The notes: generated by a model from the sequence alone, not told the origin. A stretch of 31,866 nucleotides of DNA from Opacimonas sp964559075 (GCA_964559075.1 CAZLGJ010000015.1:1-31866); one strand, 5' to 3'; shown: positions 15,844 through 24,997, counted from the first letter of the stretch. Program-made: numbers and translations.

Positions 15844-18531
15844 TTAATAAGTAATGCGCGCCTGTAGGTAATAGCTGCCGCCGTTAAAGCCAAACGGGCT
15901 GGCCTCGGAGTACAGCTGACCTAAGCTGCCAGCGCTTGGGTTTTTGTCTGGGTAAGTATCAAACAAATTATCAACACCCACCGCAATTTCGACATTTTCG
16001 TTCAGTGTATAGGTTAATTCAACATCAACCAATACCTCTGCGCCAATACCGTCTACGCCATTGCCTGTGTCATCCCAGCCACCGTAGTAGTTGGCACGGA
16101 CCATAGTGCGGAAGTCACCTTGGTCGTGATACCAAGATAAGTTACCGCGTAAGTTAGGCAGCAAGTCTTCGATCGCGCGCACGCGACCATCGCTGATTGG
16201 ATTTAATGTACCGCGGTTATCTACTTTCGTTTCGTTGTAGTTAACAGCTAATACCAGTTTAGAGTCACCTTCGCCTAATGCGAAGTTGTAGTTACCAACC
16301 AAATCGATACCTGTGGTGGTGGTATCAAAACTGTTAGAGAAGAATCTAAACTGTGATAAATCGTCCAAACCAATAAAGTCTTGACGGTCAATGATGTTAC
16401 GCGCCGCTAGGTCGGTCAAACCTTCGTTAACGGATGCATAGTTTGCGCCTGAACCGCCAGCGAAATTAAGCGCATCGACAAAGCTGACGTTGGCACCAAG
16501 GGCAACACGGTCAGTCAATTCAATGTTATAGTAATCCACTGTCCATTCAGAATCACCAACGTTAAATGATGCACCGATTGAGAAGTTAGTTGCTTCTTCT
16601 GGGCCTAATGTAGGACGACCGTTACCTTGGCTCTCGATAAAGTCAGCAGCTAATTGACCAGCTGCAGATGAGAGCGGTAGCGTACCTTGATCGATTAACT
16701 GGCCACCGACATTTTGCGTGGTAACATTAGTAATGTTAGCCTGTCCTGCCGTCGGCGCGTGGAAACCGGTTGAGTAAGCAGCACGCAAACGGAAATCATC
16801 TGACACGTGCAAAATACCCGCTAGTTTAAAGTCAGTCGTATCTCCAAACTCGCTAAAGTCTTCGTTACGCACGGCCGCTTGCATAGTTAAGTTTTCGGTA
16901 ACATCTGCTTCTAAATCCACATAAAACGCGGTGCTGTCTTGTTTTGAAGAAGTCGATGCTGGGAAGCCACCAAAACCATTTGAACTTGAAGAGAACCCTT
17001 GGCTTGAAAGTGGACCTAGCGCAAACGACGCCGCATCGCCTTGGAACAAGTCAAACTCTTCTTCGCGATACTCAGCGCCAAAAGCGATGTTTAAGTCAGA
17101 GTCAAAGCCTACATCCACACCGTACACAAAGCTTGCATTAAACTGCGTCTCCGTTTGTTCTTGACCACCAGGGACAAAGTCTCGTGGCGTATCTGGACCG
17201 AGCGAGGCGTTGATCGTATTCATGATGAAATAATCAGTGCGGTTAGAGCCGGTCTGCATGGAAACATCGTAGCTCAAGCCATTACCGATATCCAAATCAC
17301 CACGTACGCCAATCGCAATCGCTTGGTCTTCGTTGTCACCACCAAAACGCGGTACAAAACCATTGGGGATCGTTTCTAAAAATGAGAAACAGTTGGCACT
17401 AGCACTGACCTGTGACAAGAAGTTCGCATCTGGCACCACGCCGTTCAACGGAATACCGTCGATACACAATGAGCCACCGTCCATATCACCTACCAATACA
17501 GAAGGCACTGCATCTGCCGCATCTGACGCAAGGCCTGTCGTTGGATCGACCATTGGTCCGCGATACACACCACCACGGTTAGTCGGGTTACGGTAGAAGA
17601 AGCCGCCGGTTACCGTGCGTTGTGCGTAGTTCGCAAACATATAGGCTTCAGCACTATCACTCAGCTCTAAGGCAGAGTTGACGAATAATTTGACGTCATC
17701 TTCGACATCCGGCTGTCCCCAGTATTGAGGGACGGCGTCAGTGTAAGAGTTAATCACAGAAAACTGGTCGGTGACCACACCTGCATCCACTAGCCCTTGC
17801 ACATCGTTACGCACTACAGAACGCACAGTACCATCGACTTCGCGCATTTCGCCCGTAATATTGATAAACCCATTATCGCCTAGCGGCAGACCCCAGTTAG
17901 CAGCCAACACCGTGTTGTCGCCGTCGCCTTCAAACGTAGAGCCATAGCGTACCGATGCTTCAAAACCTTCATCGTTATCGCGCAAGATAAAATTAAGTAC
18001 CCCAGCAATCGCGTCAGAACCGTACTGTGACGATGCGCCATCGCGCAATACTTCAACTTGTTTCAGCGCCATTGCAGGTATTGCAGAGATGTCTACACCT
18101 TGAGCACCATCAGAAATACCACCGCCCAAGAATGAAATGACTGAGCCGCGATGACGGCGCTTGCCATTGACCAAGACCAAGACATTGTCTGGCGACAAGC
18201 CGCGCAGGTTAGCTGGACGCACGATAGTTGCAGCATCACTAATCGGTTGAGTGTTGATATCAAACGATGGTACCGCTGTACGCAACATATCTTGTACGTC
18301 AGTTGAGGCATTTTGGCGGAACTCTTCGCCAGAAATAATATCGACAGGTACCGGTGAGTCTTCTGCAGAACGTCCCGCAACACGTGTACCGGTCACGATG
18401 ATTTTTTCTGCTTTGGCCTCTTCAGCACTGTTGTCCTGCGCAATGGCGTGAGTCGGCAAGCCCACGACAAAAGCCATGGTACATGCCGCTGCTAGCGCGC
18501 TTTTTTTAAAATGAGTTTGTTTTGTTGACAC
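15844..18531 (-). CDS. TonB-dependent outer-membrane receptor
   Basis: An 895-residue outer-membrane barrel protein for TonB-energised uptake. The signal peptide ends near HAIA-QD (residue 31). A TonB-box-like IIVTGTR (about 44-50) precedes the plug, which carries PVPVDIISGEEF, the NLRGLSPDNVLVLVNGKRRHRGS block and QVEVLRDGASSQYGSDAIAGVLNF. The barrel fills the rest and ends in an aromatic-terminated strand (YYLQARITY). The conserved VLVNGKRRH motif is frequent in large Alteromonadales and sphingomonad receptors for organic substrates; the actual ligand cannot be read from sequence. It starts at a GTG with GGAG 7 nt before it. It has its own terminator and candidate promoter. No substrate enzymes lie beside it. 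Confidence 0.94.
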   Translation of the reverse strand: MSTKQTHFKKSALAAACTMAFVVGLPTHAIAQDNSAEEAKAEKIIVTGTRVAGRSAEDSPVPVDIISGEEFRQNASTDVQDMLRTAVPSFDINTQPISDAATIVRPANLRGLSPDNVLVLVNGKRRHRGSVISFLGGGISDGAQGVDISAIPAMALKQVEVLRDGASSQYGSDAIAGVLNFILRDNDEGFEASVRYGSTFEGDGDNTVLAANWGLPLGDNGFINITGEMREVDGTVRSVVRNDVQGLVDAGVVTDQFSVINSYTDAVPQYWGQPDVEDDVKLFVNSALELSDSAEAYMFANYAQRTVTGGFFYRNPTNRGGVYRGPMVDPTTGLASDAADAVPSVLVGDMDGGSLCIDGIPLNGVVPDANFLSQVSASANCFSFLETIPNGFVPRFGGDNEDQAIAIGVRGDLDIGNGLSYDVSMQTGSNRTDYFIMNTINASLGPDTPRDFVPGGQEQTETQFNASFVYGVDVGFDSDLNIAFGAEYREEEFDLFQGDAASFALGPLSSQGFSSSSNGFGGFPASTSSKQDSTAFYVDLEADVTENLTMQAAVRNEDFSEFGDTTDFKLAGILHVSDDFRLRAAYSTGFHAPTAGQANITNVTTQNVGGQLIDQGTLPLSSAAGQLAADFIESQGNGRPTLGPEEATNFSIGASFNVGDSEWTVDYYNIELTDRVALGANVSFVDALNFAGGSGANYASVNEGLTDLAARNIIDRQDFIGLDDLSQFRFFSNSFDTTTTGIDLVGNYNFALGEGDSKLVLAVNYNETKVDNRGTLNPISDGRVRAIEDLLPNLRGNLSWYHDQGDFRTMVRANYYGGWDDTGNGVDGIGAEVLVDVELTYTLNENVEIAVGVDNLFDTYPDKNPSAGSLGQLYSEASPFGFNGGSYYLQARITY

Positions 18532-18857
18532 TGGTGTTCTCCAAGTTTTTTATTGTTGTTGTGCTTTGCACCATTATCGCGCCACCAGCAAATGAGCGTA
18601 ACTGCCAGACACACAGGCACTCGCACAAATGCATGCATCGCATTCCTTGCAGATGGGAAATGAGGAAATATTGGAACAAAAAACACAAAGGCACCCCACC
18701 AATAGTTGCAAGCGAATAGAACTTTGGTAGGATATTGATACACTTTTAAACAAACCACTCACAAGTGTCAAGGAAAACATGAAATTATGTCCTTGTTTTT
18801 CTTGATTTTTAGAAGAAATATTTCTTTTTTTGTATTTTTATAGGTGTTTTAGCAACG
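18532..18857. other. 326-bp intergenic region upstream of the TonB-dependent receptor
   Basis: No gene is supported here. The minus-strand open frames in it have no ribosome site or family resemblance. It carries the receptor's ribosome site next to the GTG, a leader of about 200 nt and the candidate promoter at 18743-18771. The part nearest the MFS gene (18780-18850) is very AT-rich, with a palindrome AAGAAATATTTCTT, and may hold the 3' end of the MFS transcript. No riboswitch was recognised. Confidence 0.6.
18743..18771 (-). promoter_or_regulatory. candidate sigma-70 promoter for the TonB-dependent receptor
   Basis: On the minus strand, a perfect TTGACA (18771-18766) is followed after 17 bp by TAAAAG (18748-18743), a 4/6 match. 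A 6-bp inverted pair, ACACTT at 18740 and AAGTGT at 18763, spans it and could be an operator. The leader to the start codon would be about 205 nt. Confidence 0.4.
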
Positions 18858-20231
18858 CTATTGCTTGCCGCGCTGAAACGAACTGACACAGGCGAGGAGT
18901 ACCATGGCCAGAGATAGTTTTAAAGCGGCATTGACCGTTTGCATCAACTCTGCACGCACCAGCTGATCAATCACAGCATCGCCTATATACAGCACCACAA
19001 TCACGTTCACCAAACTCATCCCGACAAGATTGCCGACCGTGCGAGCAAGATTCATTGCGGCAGAAGCAACCCCGACATCATCTTTGCTTACCGCGCCCAT
19101 AATGGCATTGTTATTGGGGGTAGAAAACAGGCCAAAACCAACGCCGATAATCAACAGGCCTAGCCCGACATCACTCGCCTGACTGTGGCTATCGAGTTGA
19201 TTGAGCACCACCAAACCCACTGCCACGCCAACACAGCCAATAGTGGCAACGTTGCGCGAGGCAAAGCGATCGGCAAGCTTACCCGCTAGAGGCGCGATAA
19301 GTGCCATCGTGAGCGCTTGCAGCATCAAAATAAACCCAGCTTGTGTAGGTGAGTAACCAAGAATAATTTGCAGATACAGACTCAACAAAAACAACAGCGC
19401 AAAATTACTGCCGTACATAAAAAACGAGGTGATCAAACTAAATGAAAACAAGCGATTATCTGCAAACAACTGCATCCGCAAGAGCGGGTGCGGATGCTGC
19501 GCTTGTTGACGAATAAACACGCCAACTAAAATTAATGCCCCCACCGCGCTGATTTGACCGCTAGGGGTATTGAGATAACTCAAGCCATATACTAATAAAA
19601 CACTTAAACACATCACAATACCGGCCCCAAGCCAATCAAACTGCCCTTTAAAAGGGTGCTTCCACTCACCTTGCAAAAAGAAATAGATCCCAAGAATTAG
19701 CAACAGCATGGGCGGTACTTGAAAGAAAAATACTGCTCGCCAACTATAGATATCGGTTAGGTAACCGCCTAACAATGGCGCTAAGGTCAAGCCAAAATAT
19801 ACACAAGATGCAACTATGCCCAGTGCCACCCCGCGTTTGTGATCAGGCACTATGCTACTGACAATCGCAATGCCGGTACTAAAAATCATTGCCGCTGAGA
19901 TACCTTGCACAAAGCGCCAGAACAAGATCACATCGATATTGCTGGTAAAAGTGCACACCAAAGCGGCTAGCGTATTGAGGATCAGTCCAGAGACAAACAT
20001 GCGTTTACGCCCGTACATGTCAGCAAGCTTACCGACAGGCAGCAAAAAAGCCACGTTGCTCAGGATGTATAAGGTGGGCAACCAAGCGACCTTAACAGCA
20101 GAAGCGCCCAGCTCTAAGGCCATTGGAGGGATCGCGACATTGACCGCAGCTAAGCCCATTGGGGCAAGTAAATACCCTGCACAGACGGCAATAAGCGCAA
20201 TATGATATTGAGAAATAGTGTTCCTCGGCAA
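18858..20231 (-). CDS. MFS drug/solute exporter, DHA2-like
   Basis: A 457-residue major facilitator with about 14 hydrophobic segments. Visible MFS signatures are GKLADMYGRKRMF (loop 2-3 motif A), NVAIPPMALELG in helix 1, and a second motif-A-like GKLADRFASRNVA in the middle. This arrangement fits the EmrB/QacA (DHA2) group of proton-driven exporters. No membrane-fusion (EmrA) partner is adjacent, so it probably exports to the periplasm. The start at 20231 is a TTG with no good ribosome site at normal spacing; no in-frame ATG occurs before helix 1, so the start is uncertain by several residues. It is divergent from the hybrid sensor kinase, with 124 bp between them, so the kinase may influence its expression. 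Substrate unknown. Confidence 0.88.
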   Translation of the reverse strand: MPRNTISQYHIALIAVCAGYLLAPMGLAAVNVAIPPMALELGASAVKVAWLPTLYILSNVAFLLPVGKLADMYGRKRMFVSGLILNTLAALVCTFTSNIDVILFWRFVQGISAAMIFSTGIAIVSSIVPDHKRGVALGIVASCVYFGLTLAPLLGGYLTDIYSWRAVFFFQVPPMLLLILGIYFFLQGEWKHPFKGQFDWLGAGIVMCLSVLLVYGLSYLNTPSGQISAVGALILVGVFIRQQAQHPHPLLRMQLFADNRLFSFSLITSFFMYGSNFALLFLLSLYLQIILGYSPTQAGFILMLQALTMALIAPLAGKLADRFASRNVATIGCVGVAVGLVVLNQLDSHSQASDVGLGLLIIGVGFGLFSTPNNNAIMGAVSKDDVGVASAAMNLARTVGNLVGMSLVNVIVVLYIGDAVIDQLVRAELMQTVNAALKLSLAMVLLACVSSFQRGKQ

Positions 20232-20295
20232 AATGAAAATACACCTCAGTATTGTCGCTTATTCATGATTAAACTTGCAAGCTGTAAGCCATAAT

Positions 20296-20324
20296 TTGAC
20301 GCTGCTAGTTCTTAAACCTATAAT
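20296..20324 (+). promoter_or_regulatory. near-consensus sigma-70 promoter of the hybrid sensor kinase
   Basis: TTGACG (20296-20301) and a perfect TATAAT (20319-20324) are exactly 17 bp apart. Transcription would start near 20331, giving a leader of about 25 nt before the kinase ATG at 20356. This is the best promoter match in the window. Confidence 0.75.
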
Positions 20325-20355
20325 TTAAAGACTATAGTGTCTATAAGAGACGCGC

Positions 20356-22056
20356 ATGCATTTTATACCTACTGACTTATCCCCAACCCTCAAACAATCG
20401 TTTTTTGAGGTATTTGGAGTGACTGTCATTGTGCTAGGCGTTCTCTTTGCCTCCTTGTTTTTAATCATAGGTGCTTATTATTCGGCGATTTCAACGGGCG
20501 TATGGTGCCTAGTGTCTATCGCGGTATATTGGCTTAGTCGCCAAGGCTATGACAAACGCACCCTCTCTTTGGTTTTTGCCAGTTTATTCTTGATTGAACC
20601 CGCCACCGCAATTGTGTTTAGTGGTGGTGTTGAATCCCCCTATATCGTTTGGTTGATTGTACCTATTTTTGCTGCTGCTGGATTAGTGGGCCCTAGAGGG
20701 GCAATCTATGCCACCGCGAGCGCCGTGTTTTTCTTTTCGCTATGCTGGCTTTTTTACACGCCAATTATGTCACTTAACGAACTCAAACCCGAGTTCTATC
20801 AAAAGATGTATTTGTTATCCTTTGTCGCCGCCGCGCTCTATATGGGCTTGCTTGGCGCACTGGCCATTTATATCGCACAGCAACAAACGCAGCTTGCCGA
20901 AGCGCGTAATGAGGAGTTACTTACCTCTAGTAAACAGCTACACAGCTCACAGCATGCGCTGCAACAGGAGCTCGATGAAAATAACCGCTTGCAAAAAATC
21001 ATCACCCACGAACTGATGACGCCTACTGCCACGCTTAAAATGCTTGCTGAACAACGCTTTAAAGAACACCTCCCAGTACAACATCAATCCCAGTTAAATG
21101 ACAGTCTGGAACACATGTTGACGATTATGGATGAACTGCGCGCTGACAACGTATCTGATTTTTTGCAGCACGATAAACCGGTGCAAGCCAATGTCGCGCA
21201 AGTCATCACGAGCGCGGTCAAAATGTGTGACGCATTTTCACAGGGGCTGAAGATTGAGCTCAACGATATCCAGCAACAGCAGCTAGTGTGGTTGCCCAAA
21301 CGATTATTGCGACAGATCATCATCAATATTGTCAAAAACTGCTGTGTACACGCTCAAGCCACGCGCTTAGTCATTTCCTTACAAGCCATACCGATGGCTG
21401 GCGGGGCACTATATAGCCTTAATTTTGATGATGACGGTGTGGGTGTGCCAGCTAACGAGGTAGATGTCATTTTTGCAGAGTTCACTCAAGGTAACCACAG
21501 TAATGAAGGCAGCGGCATTGGTTTGGCGCTCGCGCGGCAATATGCGCGCAACAGCCTGCGCGGCGATTTGTTGTATCACGATTCGGTATTAGGTGGCGCA
21601 CAATTTTCACTCTCGTTCAGGGCTGCCAAAGTTCACTCCCAAGCGGCCCCTGCAAGCGCCGCAAAGACAACACAATCAGATATTTCCTTTGCTCACTTAC
21701 GGATTTTACTGGTAGAGGACGCGGCGATATTAAGAGAGATGACTGCGCATCTGCTAACTGAAGCAGGAGCGACAGTCAGCGTTGCAGAAGACGGACTAGA
21801 TGCGATTAGTTATTTGACGACGATGCAGTTTGACCTGGTGATCACCGATATTCACATGCCCAATATGGACGGGGTAACGCTGGCTAAGCATATCCAACAG
21901 CACCACTCTCAGCTTCCCGTAATTGGCCTTACCGCTGGGGTAAGCAGTGACCAGCAAGATATACTCAATGCTGGTGCACGCTGCGTGCTCAGCAAACCGC
22001 TGGAGCTTGATGCACTTGCCGCAGGCATCAAGCAGAGCGGCACTAAAACCGGTTAG
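20356..22056 (+). CDS. hybrid sensor histidine kinase with C-terminal receiver
   Basis: A 566-residue inner-membrane kinase. About six membrane helices fill the first 175 residues with almost no extracytoplasmic loops, so the signal is likely sensed in or at the membrane. A coiled linker (175-215) leads to the H-box ITHELMTPTATLKM with H218. An ATPase follows, with the N-box region INIVKNCCVHA (N324, N328), G1 FDDDGVGVP (358-364) and G2 GSGIGLALARQ (385-395). A receiver (about 447-560) has LLVEDAA, phosphoacceptor D498 in VITDIHMPNMDG, the Thr of GLTAG and the Lys of SKPLE. There is no HPt domain here, so phosphorelay to an unlinked HPt is expected. It converges on abgT with 7 bp between stops. 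Confidence 0.93.
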   Translation: MHFIPTDLSPTLKQSFFEVFGVTVIVLGVLFASLFLIIGAYYSAISTGVWCLVSIAVYWLSRQGYDKRTLSLVFASLFLIEPATAIVFSGGVESPYIVWLIVPIFAAAGLVGPRGAIYATASAVFFFSLCWLFYTPIMSLNELKPEFYQKMYLLSFVAAALYMGLLGALAIYIAQQQTQLAEARNEELLTSSKQLHSSQHALQQELDENNRLQKIITHELMTPTATLKMLAEQRFKEHLPVQHQSQLNDSLEHMLTIMDELRADNVSDFLQHDKPVQANVAQVITSAVKMCDAFSQGLKIELNDIQQQQLVWLPKRLLRQIIINIVKNCCVHAQATRLVISLQAIPMAGGALYSLNFDDDGVGVPANEVDVIFAEFTQGNHSNEGSGIGLALARQYARNSLRGDLLYHDSVLGGAQFSLSFRAAKVHSQAAPASAAKTTQSDISFAHLRILLVEDAAILREMTAHLLTEAGATVSVAEDGLDAISYLTTMQFDLVITDIHMPNMDGVTLAKHIQQHHSQLPVIGLTAGVSSDQQDILNAGARCVLSKPLELDALAAGIKQSGTKTG

Positions 22057-22063
22057 CAACCAG

Positions 22064-23608
22064 TTAAAAACCTAGCGGGATCCCAAAGGCAAAGAAGCCA
22101 ATCAGCAGCGCTGACCAAAAGATCAAGAACGTAATTGAATACGGCAGCATAGTCACAATTAAGTCACCAAAAGTGAGTTCCGGCTTGTACTTGCGCATAA
22201 AGGCCAAGATAACGCCTGAATACACCATCATCGGCGTGATGATATTGGTCGATGAGTCCGCCACGCGATACGCGGCCGCCACCAAATCTGGGGTCATCGC
22301 TGGATTAACTTGATATAGCATGGGGACAAAGATCGGCCCTAACAGCATCCATTTGGAGGTTAAACCGCCCACAAACAAGTTGATCAGCGCGGTAGTTAAG
22401 ATAAAGCCCAAAATCAGCAGAATCGGGAATTTTTGCAACCCTAGTGCTTCAAGAAATGATGCGCCCAGATAGGTAATGTAGGTGCCTAGTCCTGAGTAAC
22501 CCAACAAGCCCAAGAAGTTGTAACAGAAGAAGGTCAACACCATGATGTAGCCCATGGTATTGGACTGCTTGATCATCGCCTGAATCACATCCATCAACGA
22601 AGAGTAAGTACCCGCAGCATAACCGTAGGCAGCGCCGGTAACAATAAACACAAAGGTGATCAGCAAAATAATGTTGTTGGTAAAGGGCGTAATGGTGCTG
22701 CCATCGCCATCGGTAAAACTGGTCAGCGGCACCATGGCCATAAATACCACGATAGCCAGCGCAGCCAACAGTCCCCACAACGCGCCTTTTAAACCTTTGT
22801 TTTCTTCATCGGTAACCGAAAAATCATCTGTGCTCATATTCTCGGGCAGCGTAAATTCATCGTTGGCAAAGCGCGGCGCCACAAATTTGTTGGTCACCCA
22901 GGTACCCAGTCCCACCAGCATGAAGGTGGACACAAAAATAAAGAAGTAGTGCATGGTAGCCGGCACTAACGCCTCACCGGCGGCAGTAGTAAATGGCACC
23001 CCTTGGCTTTCGGCAAATATTTTGGCGTTCATGCCGATGATCACATCGACCGGGGTGGCGGGGATAAGATTGGCGCTAAAGCCTGCTGATACCCCAGCAA
23101 ACGCAGCGGCCATACCGATCAACGGATGTTTTCCCAGACCTGCAAATAACAAACCTGCCAGCGGGATCAGAATCAAGTAGCCGGCATCTGTGGCAATTGA
23201 TGACATGATCCCCAAAAACACGATGGACGGCACGAGCATTTTTTCTGGCAAGCGATTGCCGAGCTTTTTGATTAACGTGGCAAATAGCCCTGAGTATTCG
23301 GCAACGCCTACCCCCAACATCACAATCAAAATAACGCCGAGTACGCCGCCCCCAAAGGCCAGCCAGTTATCCACCAGCGCGTTGTCAAACAACCATACCA
23401 CATGCTGCGCATCGGCCATGTTTTTGATGGTGTGCACAATCTCAGAGCCATCGGCAGACTGCGTTGTGAACGTCATGCCCCCAATCAACATAGTCAGCAC
23501 AAAGGCAAACACGAAGAAGTAAATAAAGATGATAATGGGGTCTGGGATCTTTTGCCCAGCGCGTTCGATAAATTGGATGATTTTGGAAGATGATTTGGTG
23601 TCGCTCAT
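22064..23608 (-). CDS. AbgT-family transporter
   Basis: A 514-residue polytopic membrane protein of the AbgT family. E. coli AbgT (508 residues) imports p-aminobenzoyl-glutamate; other members export sulfonamides and similar compounds. Family landmarks are the N-terminal IERAGQKIPDPIIIFIYFF, the LIPATPVDVIIG loop in the middle, GGLTSKWMLLGPIFVPML, and YRVADSSTNIITPMMVYSGVI near the end. The start at 23608 (MSDTKSSSK) matches family length; the open frame runs on to 23740 but crosses the IS boundary and cannot be original. No AbgA/AbgB hydrolase genes are adjacent, so import of folate catabolites is not indicated by context. An IS3-family element begins 118 bp upstream. A weak promoter (TATAAC at 23630-23635) is possible. 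Confidence 0.9.
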   Translation of the reverse strand: MSDTKSSSKIIQFIERAGQKIPDPIIIFIYFFVFAFVLTMLIGGMTFTTQSADGSEIVHTIKNMADAQHVVWLFDNALVDNWLAFGGGVLGVILIVMLGVGVAEYSGLFATLIKKLGNRLPEKMLVPSIVFLGIMSSIATDAGYLILIPLAGLLFAGLGKHPLIGMAAAFAGVSAGFSANLIPATPVDVIIGMNAKIFAESQGVPFTTAAGEALVPATMHYFFIFVSTFMLVGLGTWVTNKFVAPRFANDEFTLPENMSTDDFSVTDEENKGLKGALWGLLAALAIVVFMAMVPLTSFTDGDGSTITPFTNNIILLITFVFIVTGAAYGYAAGTYSSLMDVIQAMIKQSNTMGYIMVLTFFCYNFLGLLGYSGLGTYITYLGASFLEALGLQKFPILLILGFILTTALINLFVGGLTSKWMLLGPIFVPMLYQVNPAMTPDLVAAAYRVADSSTNIITPMMVYSGVILAFMRKYKPELTFGDLIVTMLPYSITFLIFWSALLIGFFAFGIPLGF

Positions 23609-23761
23609 GACAGATTGCGTGCCTTTTTTGTTATAGTTGTTGGTTGTCACTACAGCAAAAAATGGGGATAAAATCAAGTTATGCTTGGTTATTGTTGAAT
23701 ACTGTAACGGTGTTTCGCAGAAGGCGTGGACTGCCCCCACTTTTTATGACACTTGGCAGCC

Positions 23762-24568
23762 TCAATTTGAGGCTTGTTCAAACTGTTCTGGACTGATACC
23801 ACCAAGGTAGGTATGTCGTCTTGTTTTATTGTAGAACATTTCGATGTAATCGAAAATGTCTGCTCGAGCTAAGTCACGAGTTTTGTAGATGCGTTTTTTG
23901 ATACGCTCTTTTTTTAAACTGCTAAAAAAAGATTCTGCGACTACATTATCCCAGCAATTACCTTTTCGACTCATGCTTGGCATTAAGTTATGCTCATGAC
24001 AAAACCGGTACCACTCATCGCTTCCATACTGTGAACCTTGGTCGGAATGCACCAATACCTTAGCTTTAGGTTTCCTGCGCCAAACAGCCATTAACAATGC
24101 GTCAATCACTATTTCTTTGGCAAGCGTTGGTTTCATTGACCAACCCACTATATTTCGAGAATACAAGTCAATAACGACGGCTAAATAAAGCCAACCCTGC
24201 CATGTTCGCACATAAGTGATGTCGGTAACCCAAGCCTTGTTAGGTTGAGCGACATCAAATTCTCTTTTTAAGTGATTGGGGGTAACAATAGAAGGCCTAC
24301 CGTAGCCATATTTATGGATCTTATAACCACGGACAGCCTTGATATCATGTTGTTTCATGATTTTGAGCACACGATTGGGCCCAACTAGTTCGCCAGTCTC
24401 ACGAAGGTCTAAATGTACTCGCCGATATCCATAAACACGATGACTTGCTTCATATGAGTCTTTTATCACCTTGAATAGTCGCAAATCATCTACTGCCCTA
24501 TCCGATAAAGGCTTGTGCACCCAGGCATAATACCCAGACGGATGCACCCTAAGGATACGACACATCAC
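23762..24568 (-). CDS. IS3-family transposase OrfB (DDE catalytic part)
   Basis: A 268-residue catalytic frame of the IS3 transposase. The HTH_21-like region is followed by an rve integrase core with the DDE triad: D116 (WVTDITYV), D176 (HSDQGSQY) and E212 (VVAESFFSSLKKE), giving the 35-residue D-E spacing of the family. The MSRKGNCWDN block and the C-terminal YNxxRRHxxLGGxSPxQFE are also typical. It is normally made as an OrfAB fusion by -1 frameshifting, so the GTG/ATG at the open-frame start is probably not the main initiation site; the frame is open upstream to the slippery site. All key residues are present, so the element may be active. Confidence 0.93.
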   Translation of the reverse strand: MMCRILRVHPSGYYAWVHKPLSDRAVDDLRLFKVIKDSYEASHRVYGYRRVHLDLRETGELVGPNRVLKIMKQHDIKAVRGYKIHKYGYGRPSIVTPNHLKREFDVAQPNKAWVTDITYVRTWQGWLYLAVVIDLYSRNIVGWSMKPTLAKEIVIDALLMAVWRRKPKAKVLVHSDQGSQYGSDEWYRFCHEHNLMPSMSRKGNCWDNVVAESFFSSLKKERIKKRIYKTRDLARADIFDYIEMFYNKTRRHTYLGGISPEQFEQASN

Positions 24569-24612
24569 CCTAGTCTTAAATTGAAGTCGGTAATCATTAA
24601 TAAACTGGTACT

Positions 24613-24897
24613 TTACTCGGGTTGACTTGCAAAGTACCTTGCGGCCTTTTTTAGGATATCCCTCTCTTCTTCAGTTCTTTTGAGTTGAGACCTTAATCGA
24701 AGAATTTCTTTCTTCGCATCTAGCAATTCATTTTCCTTTTGTACTGAAGTATCTGGCCTACAAGCTTTAACCCATTTGTATAAACTATGTTGGGAAATAC
24801 CTAAATTCTTGGCAACATCACTGACATGATGGCCGCGATCGATAACTTGACGTACTGCTTCATCTTTAAATTCGGGACTGTATCTTTGATTACTCAT
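24613..24897 (-). CDS. IS3-family OrfA (DNA-binding part of the transposase)
   Basis: A 94-residue helix-turn-helix protein: RYSPEFKDEAVRQVIDRG, then VSDVAKNLGISQHSLYKWVKA, followed by a leucine-zipper-like coiled coil ending RTEEERDILKKAARYFA. This is the InsE/HTH_Tnp_1 class that binds IS3 ends. The start at 24897 has AGGAGA 7 nt upstream, better than the in-frame ATG at 24915. The slippery sequence AAAAAAG near the end allows production of the OrfAB fusion. Confidence 0.93.
   Translation of the reverse strand: MSNQRYSPEFKDEAVRQVIDRGHHVSDVAKNLGISQHSLYKWVKACRPDTSVQKENELLDAKKEILRLRSQLKRTEEERDILKKAARYFASQPE
24646..24652 (-). other. -1 ribosomal frameshift site joining OrfA and OrfB
   Basis: On the minus strand the heptamer A AAA AAG sits in the LKKA codons of OrfA. 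Shifting back one base there opens the OrfB frame without a stop until the OrfB end. This is the standard IS3-family arrangement. Confidence 0.8.
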
Positions 24898-24916
24898 AAT
24901 GTTTCTCCTATGCAAA

Positions 24917-24996
24917 AATAATAGCCTAAGAGTGTCTATAAATCTGGGGGCAGTCCAATAATAGCCTAAGAGTGTCTATAAATCTGGGGGCAGTCC
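24917..24996. repeat. two tandem 40-bp copies of the IS right end
   Basis: The 40-bp unit from 24917 (AATAATAGCCTAAGAGTGTC...) to 24956 (...GGGGGCAGTCC) repeats without change at 24957-24996. It contains the terminal inverted repeat of the IS. The outer copy is a bare IS end with no second transposase. Confidence 0.92.
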
Positions 24997-24997
24997 A

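Larger units (their letters stand above)
23727..24957 (-). mobile_element. IS3-family insertion sequence, apparently intact
   Basis: A 1231-bp element with two overlapping transposase frames and imperfect terminal inverted repeats. Both ends begin TGGACTGCCCCCA and match at 22 of the first 27 positions. The right end is present twice: a further 40-bp copy follows at 24957-24996. No 3-5 bp target duplication is visible (left flank GCG; right flank ATA or TTA). A hairpin (AGCCTCA/TGAGGCT, 23758-23774) covers the orfB stop. Subgroup not determined. Confidence 0.93.

Noticed and set aside
18492..18780. Overlapping minus-strand frames upstream of the TonB-dependent receptor
   Set aside because: Several frames overlap in the leader; none has a ribosome site or recognisable domain, and the interval holds the receptor promoter.
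23609..23740. Extended N-terminus of the AbgT-family transporter
   Set aside because: The extra 44 residues would start inside the IS inverted repeat, and the protein from 23608 has the full family length.
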